A DNA stretch of 17,135 bases from DATAWK01 sp036267255 (GTDB lineage Bacteria > Acidobacteriota > Terriglobia > Terriglobales > Acidobacteriaceae). A program made the translations under genes and the position numbers. The DNA lies in assembly GCA_036267255.1 (NCBI GenBank), contig DATAWK010000021.1, positions 1-17,135 of the forward strand. The letters are read 5' to 3'. Positions within the stretch are counted from its first letter, which is position 1. Each line of letters begins with the position of its first letter. The notes under the pieces are model-generated. The model had not been told where the DNA came from. It searched no databases and saw only the letters and a program-made list of their open reading frames with translations. Shown here piece by piece: positions 15,966 to 17,135 of this stretch.

Positions 15966-16001
15966 TTGGTGTGAAAGGTTTGGTGTCAAATTGGTGTCAA
16001 A
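15966..16001 (+). repeat. 11-bp direct repeats TTGGTGTCAAA, candidate integrase arm sites
   Basis: TTGGTGTCAAA occurs twice head-to-tail at 15980-15990 and 15991-16001. A third copy with one mismatch (TTGGTGTGAAA) is at 15966-15976. They lie 79-114 bp inside the tRNA fragment. Short direct repeats at this distance from a core site are typical arm-type binding sites of tyrosine recombinases. The role is inferred; the repeats themselves are directly visible. Confidence 0.7.
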
Positions 16002-16079
16002 CCATGCCGATTTCGCCGGTTTTTGCGGACTCCTCCAATTTTAACTGCCTTATCCGTCAATAACTTACGGTTTTTCCAG

Positions 16080-16128
16080 TTCCATGGCATGGAAGAGGTC
16101 GTCGGTTCGATCCCGACCAGGTCCACCA
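16080..16128 (+). other. 3' part of tRNA-Ala(GGC): putative attachment site of an integrative element
   Basis: From 16080 the sequence follows a tRNA. There is an anticodon loop ATGGCAT (16084-16090; anticodon GGC) with 3' stem GGAAG, a variable loop AGGTC, a T-stem GTCGG/CCGAC around TTCGATC, the acceptor strand CAGGTCC with T at position 70 (the U of the G3:U70 alanine identity pair), discriminator A, and encoded CCA ending at 16128. The 5' half is absent: no D-arm and no GGACCTG acceptor strand occur upstream. Pairing already fails at position 27 (G79 opposite G95). Integrases that target tRNA genes leave exactly such a 3' duplicate at the far end of the element. Confidence 0.8.
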
Positions 16129-16227
16129 AATGCATCCAGAGCTTAGAGGGGCGCCCCAGCTCATCGCTCCGCCAACGGCAGGCCTCGCCTCATACCCTCG
16201 TGGCGGGTCCCGACGTACGATGCCTGT

Positions 16228-16959
16228 ATGCAGGAGCTGGAGCTCCGGGACGGGCCGGTGCATGTCTGGTCGTTTGGAGTCGACGCGCCCGCGCCGGTGG
16301 TTGCGCATTTTGCCGAGCTTCTGACAGGTGAAGAGCGCGACCGGGCCGGCCGGTTCGCCTATGCGTCGCTGCGGGATCGCTTTGTGGTGGTGCGCGGGGC
16401 TTTGCGGTCGGTGCTCAGTGGATTTCTCGACTGTGCCCCGGGAGCGATTGAGCTCGCGTATGGGCCGGCAGGAAAGCCCAGGGTGGCCTCGGGAGATCTC
16501 GAGTTCAACCTCTCCCATTCGGGTCAAAGGGCGGCGATTGCCCTGACGCGCGGCAGTCCTGTCGGCATCGATATGGAGCAGATTCGGCGGGTGGAAGACA
16601 GGCCGCGAATTGTGGAGCGGTATTTTTGCCGTGCCGAAGCTGAGGAGATCCGCGCGCTGCCGGAAGGCCAGCAGGAACGAGCCTTCTTTTGCTGCTGGAC
16701 GCGGAAAGAGGCATACATCAAGGCGATTGGGGAGGGGCTGGGAGTTTCGCTCGACGCTTTTCGCGTGACTGTCGCTCCGGATGGCCCCGCCCGGCTGATC
16801 GAAGTGGGTGGGCGGACCGAGGATGCGGAAGAGTGGGTCCTCGAGGATATTTCTCCTGAGGCGGGGTATGCAGGGGCGCTGGCGTACCGGGGTGGGAAAC
16901 GGACGGTGCAGGTAACGCGGGTAAATCCCGGGGAACTGCTGCAGGGGCCTGGGCGCTGA
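16228..16959 (+). CDS. 4'-phosphopantetheinyl transferase, Sfp/Gsp type
   Basis: The 243-residue protein is of normal length for Sfp-type enzymes, which move phosphopantetheine from CoA to a serine on carrier domains of fatty-acid, polyketide or nonribosomal-peptide synthases. Diagnostic motifs are NLSHSG (94-99), VGIDMEQ with D115 and E117 as Mg2+ ligands, and WTRKEAYIKA (157-166) with E161 and K165. The ATG at 16228 has only a weak Shine-Dalgarno. A second ATG 8 nt upstream is out of frame, so leaderless or low-level translation is possible. The gene is GC-rich and lies 100 bp beyond the tRNA fragment, on the chromosomal side of the putative island boundary. No synthase gene is in the window. 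Confidence 0.95.
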   Translation: MQELELRDGPVHVWSFGVDAPAPVVAHFAELLTGEERDRAGRFAYASLRDRFVVVRGALRSVLSGFLDCAPGAIELAYGPAGKPRVASGDLEFNLSHSGQRAAIALTRGSPVGIDMEQIRRVEDRPRIVERYFCRAEAEEIRALPEGQQERAFFCCWTRKEAYIKAIGEGLGVSLDAFRVTVAPDGPARLIEVGGRTEDAEEWVLEDISPEAGYAGALAYRGGKRTVQVTRVNPGELLQGPGR

Positions 16960-16960
16960 G

Positions 16961-16976
16961 CCTTCGGTCGCGAAGG
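16961..16976 (+). terminator. Hairpin directly after the phosphopantetheinyl transferase stop
   Basis: CCTTCG (16961-16966) pairs perfectly with CGAAGG (16971-16976) around a GTCG tetraloop, one base after the TGA. A weak T/G-rich tail (TTCGGGCGGGTTT) follows, not a clean T-run. The position supports a terminator or 3'-end stabiliser. Confidence 0.45.
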
Positions 16977-17023
16977 TTCGGGCGGGTTTGAAGCGAAGGC
17001 TTAGGTGTGAGGTTTCAACAGGT

Positions 17024-17090
17024 TGTCCATCTGATCGAGAACTGGGAAGCTGAGTTTGCGAAGCAAAGCGACTCAGGAGACCAGATGGAC
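17024..17090 (+). promoter_or_regulatory. Long inverted repeat sequestering the transposase start
   Basis: GTCCATCTG (17024-17032) is the exact reverse complement of CAGATGGAC (17082-17090), which contains the ATG. Inside it, CTGAGT (17050-17055) pairs with ACTCAG (17071-17076), which overlaps the AGGAG Shine-Dalgarno (17075-17079). In an RNA that enters from outside the element both translation signals would be paired. Confidence 0.55.
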
Positions 17091-17135
17091 TACCACCAGA
17101 ATGCCCGACTGACGATGCACAGTCGAGAGCAGCTA
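17085..17135 (+). CDS. IS481-family transposase, N-terminal fragment cut by the window edge
   Basis: The first 17 residues, MDYHQNARLTMHSREQL, match the typical opening of IS481-family transposases (M-x-x-H-x-N-A-R-L-T-x-x-x-R), which continue with an HTH and a DDE catalytic domain. AGGAG lies 5 nt before the ATG. Everything beyond residue 17 is outside the window, so intactness is unknown. Confidence 0.8.
   Translation, partial: MDYHQNARLTMHSREQL

Larger units (their letters stand above)
15848..16227. other. 380-bp gene-free region holding repeats and a tRNA-derived att site
   Basis: No frame here looks like protein. The region contains 11-bp tandem repeats (15966-16001), an isolated TTGGTGTC at 15892-15899, the 3' part of a tRNA-Ala gene (16080-16128), and a 10-bp palindrome GGGGCGCCCC at 16148-16157 just beyond it. 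This is what an integrative-element end next to a chromosomal gene would look like. Confidence 0.7.
17006..17135 (+). mobile_element. IS481-family insertion sequence, start only
   Basis: The element is recognised from its transposase start. The terminal repeat is taken to begin with TGTGAGGTTTCAACAGGTTG at 17006, the first TGT start upstream of the gene in a sequence that reads like an IS481-type end. The boundary is an estimate because the other end is outside the window. Confidence 0.55.

Noticed and set aside
16010..16128. A complete tRNA-Ala gene
   Set aside because: The D-arm and 5' acceptor strand are absent, and the anticodon stem fails at its outer pair; only the 3' part is present.
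16148..16157. GGGGCGCCCC palindrome
   Set aside because: Ten bases with no T-run and no second copy; it may be chance in GC-rich DNA.
16057..16527. A 156-codon minus-strand frame
   Set aside because: It runs through the reverse complement of the tRNA fragment (giving the familiar spurious WSGSNRRPLPCHG peptide) and through the transferase gene; it is an artefact.
1..17135. CRISPR array, retron or toxin-antitoxin pair
   Set aside because: I looked for regularly spaced repeats, structured RNA beside a reverse transcriptase, and small overlapping gene pairs of known toxin families, and saw none.

Overview
The window looks like an accessory region of an Acidobacteriota chromosome (probably Terriglobia). 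This assignment rests on gene style only: a DNA-binding/transmembrane/PD40-propeller protein, a very large glycine- and serine-rich Ig/propeller lipoprotein, mid-to-high GC, and many small zinc-ribbon proteins. No marker gene fixes the taxon.

Layout. Positions 1-141 are the end of an IS3-family element that has inserted into the 3' part of the first large gene. From about 8736 down to 92 the minus strand carries a closely spaced, co-oriented run read right to left: a 55-aa stand-alone DnaJ-type zinc finger (8569-8736), a zinc-ribbon two-TM protein (7749-8510), a double zinc-ribbon helical-repeat protein (6220-7716), a 44-aa DnaJ-zinc-finger-like ORF with half its cysteines gone (6054-6188), a 49-aa Cys/His-rich protein (5859-6008), a 62-aa membrane protein (5517-5705), a GrpE-like protein (4845-5459), a lidless Hsp70 (3243-4841), and a large membrane protein with a degenerate J-like region, a LamG-like region and an IPT/TIG-like region (92-3211), which the IS cuts off. 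Most have good Shine-Dalgarno sequences. I read this as a divergent Hsp70 system in which the parts of DnaJ (J domain, zinc finger) are spread over separate polypeptides. This is the most interesting part of the window.

Upstream on the same strand is a 1225-aa lipoprotein (8749-12426) made of two copies of one ~590-residue unit. Divergent from it, across a 270-bp intergenic region with three TTGAC motifs exactly 10 bp apart, is a transmembrane regulator-like protein with a cytoplasmic HTH and a PD40 propeller (12697-14703). A DUF1016/YhcG-type PDDEXK nuclease gene (14756-15847, minus) follows.

The gene-poor stretch 15848-16227 holds tandem 11-bp repeats (TTGGTGTCAAA) and then the 3' part of a tRNA-Ala(GGC) gene (16080-16128) without its 5' half. 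This is the usual signature of the distal attachment site of an integrative element. The element would extend leftwards, so most of this window may be island cargo. To the right lies a probable chromosomal Sfp-type phosphopantetheinyl transferase gene (16228-16959), and then the start of an IS481-family element (about 17006 to the window edge) whose Shine-Dalgarno and start codon sit in an inverted repeat.
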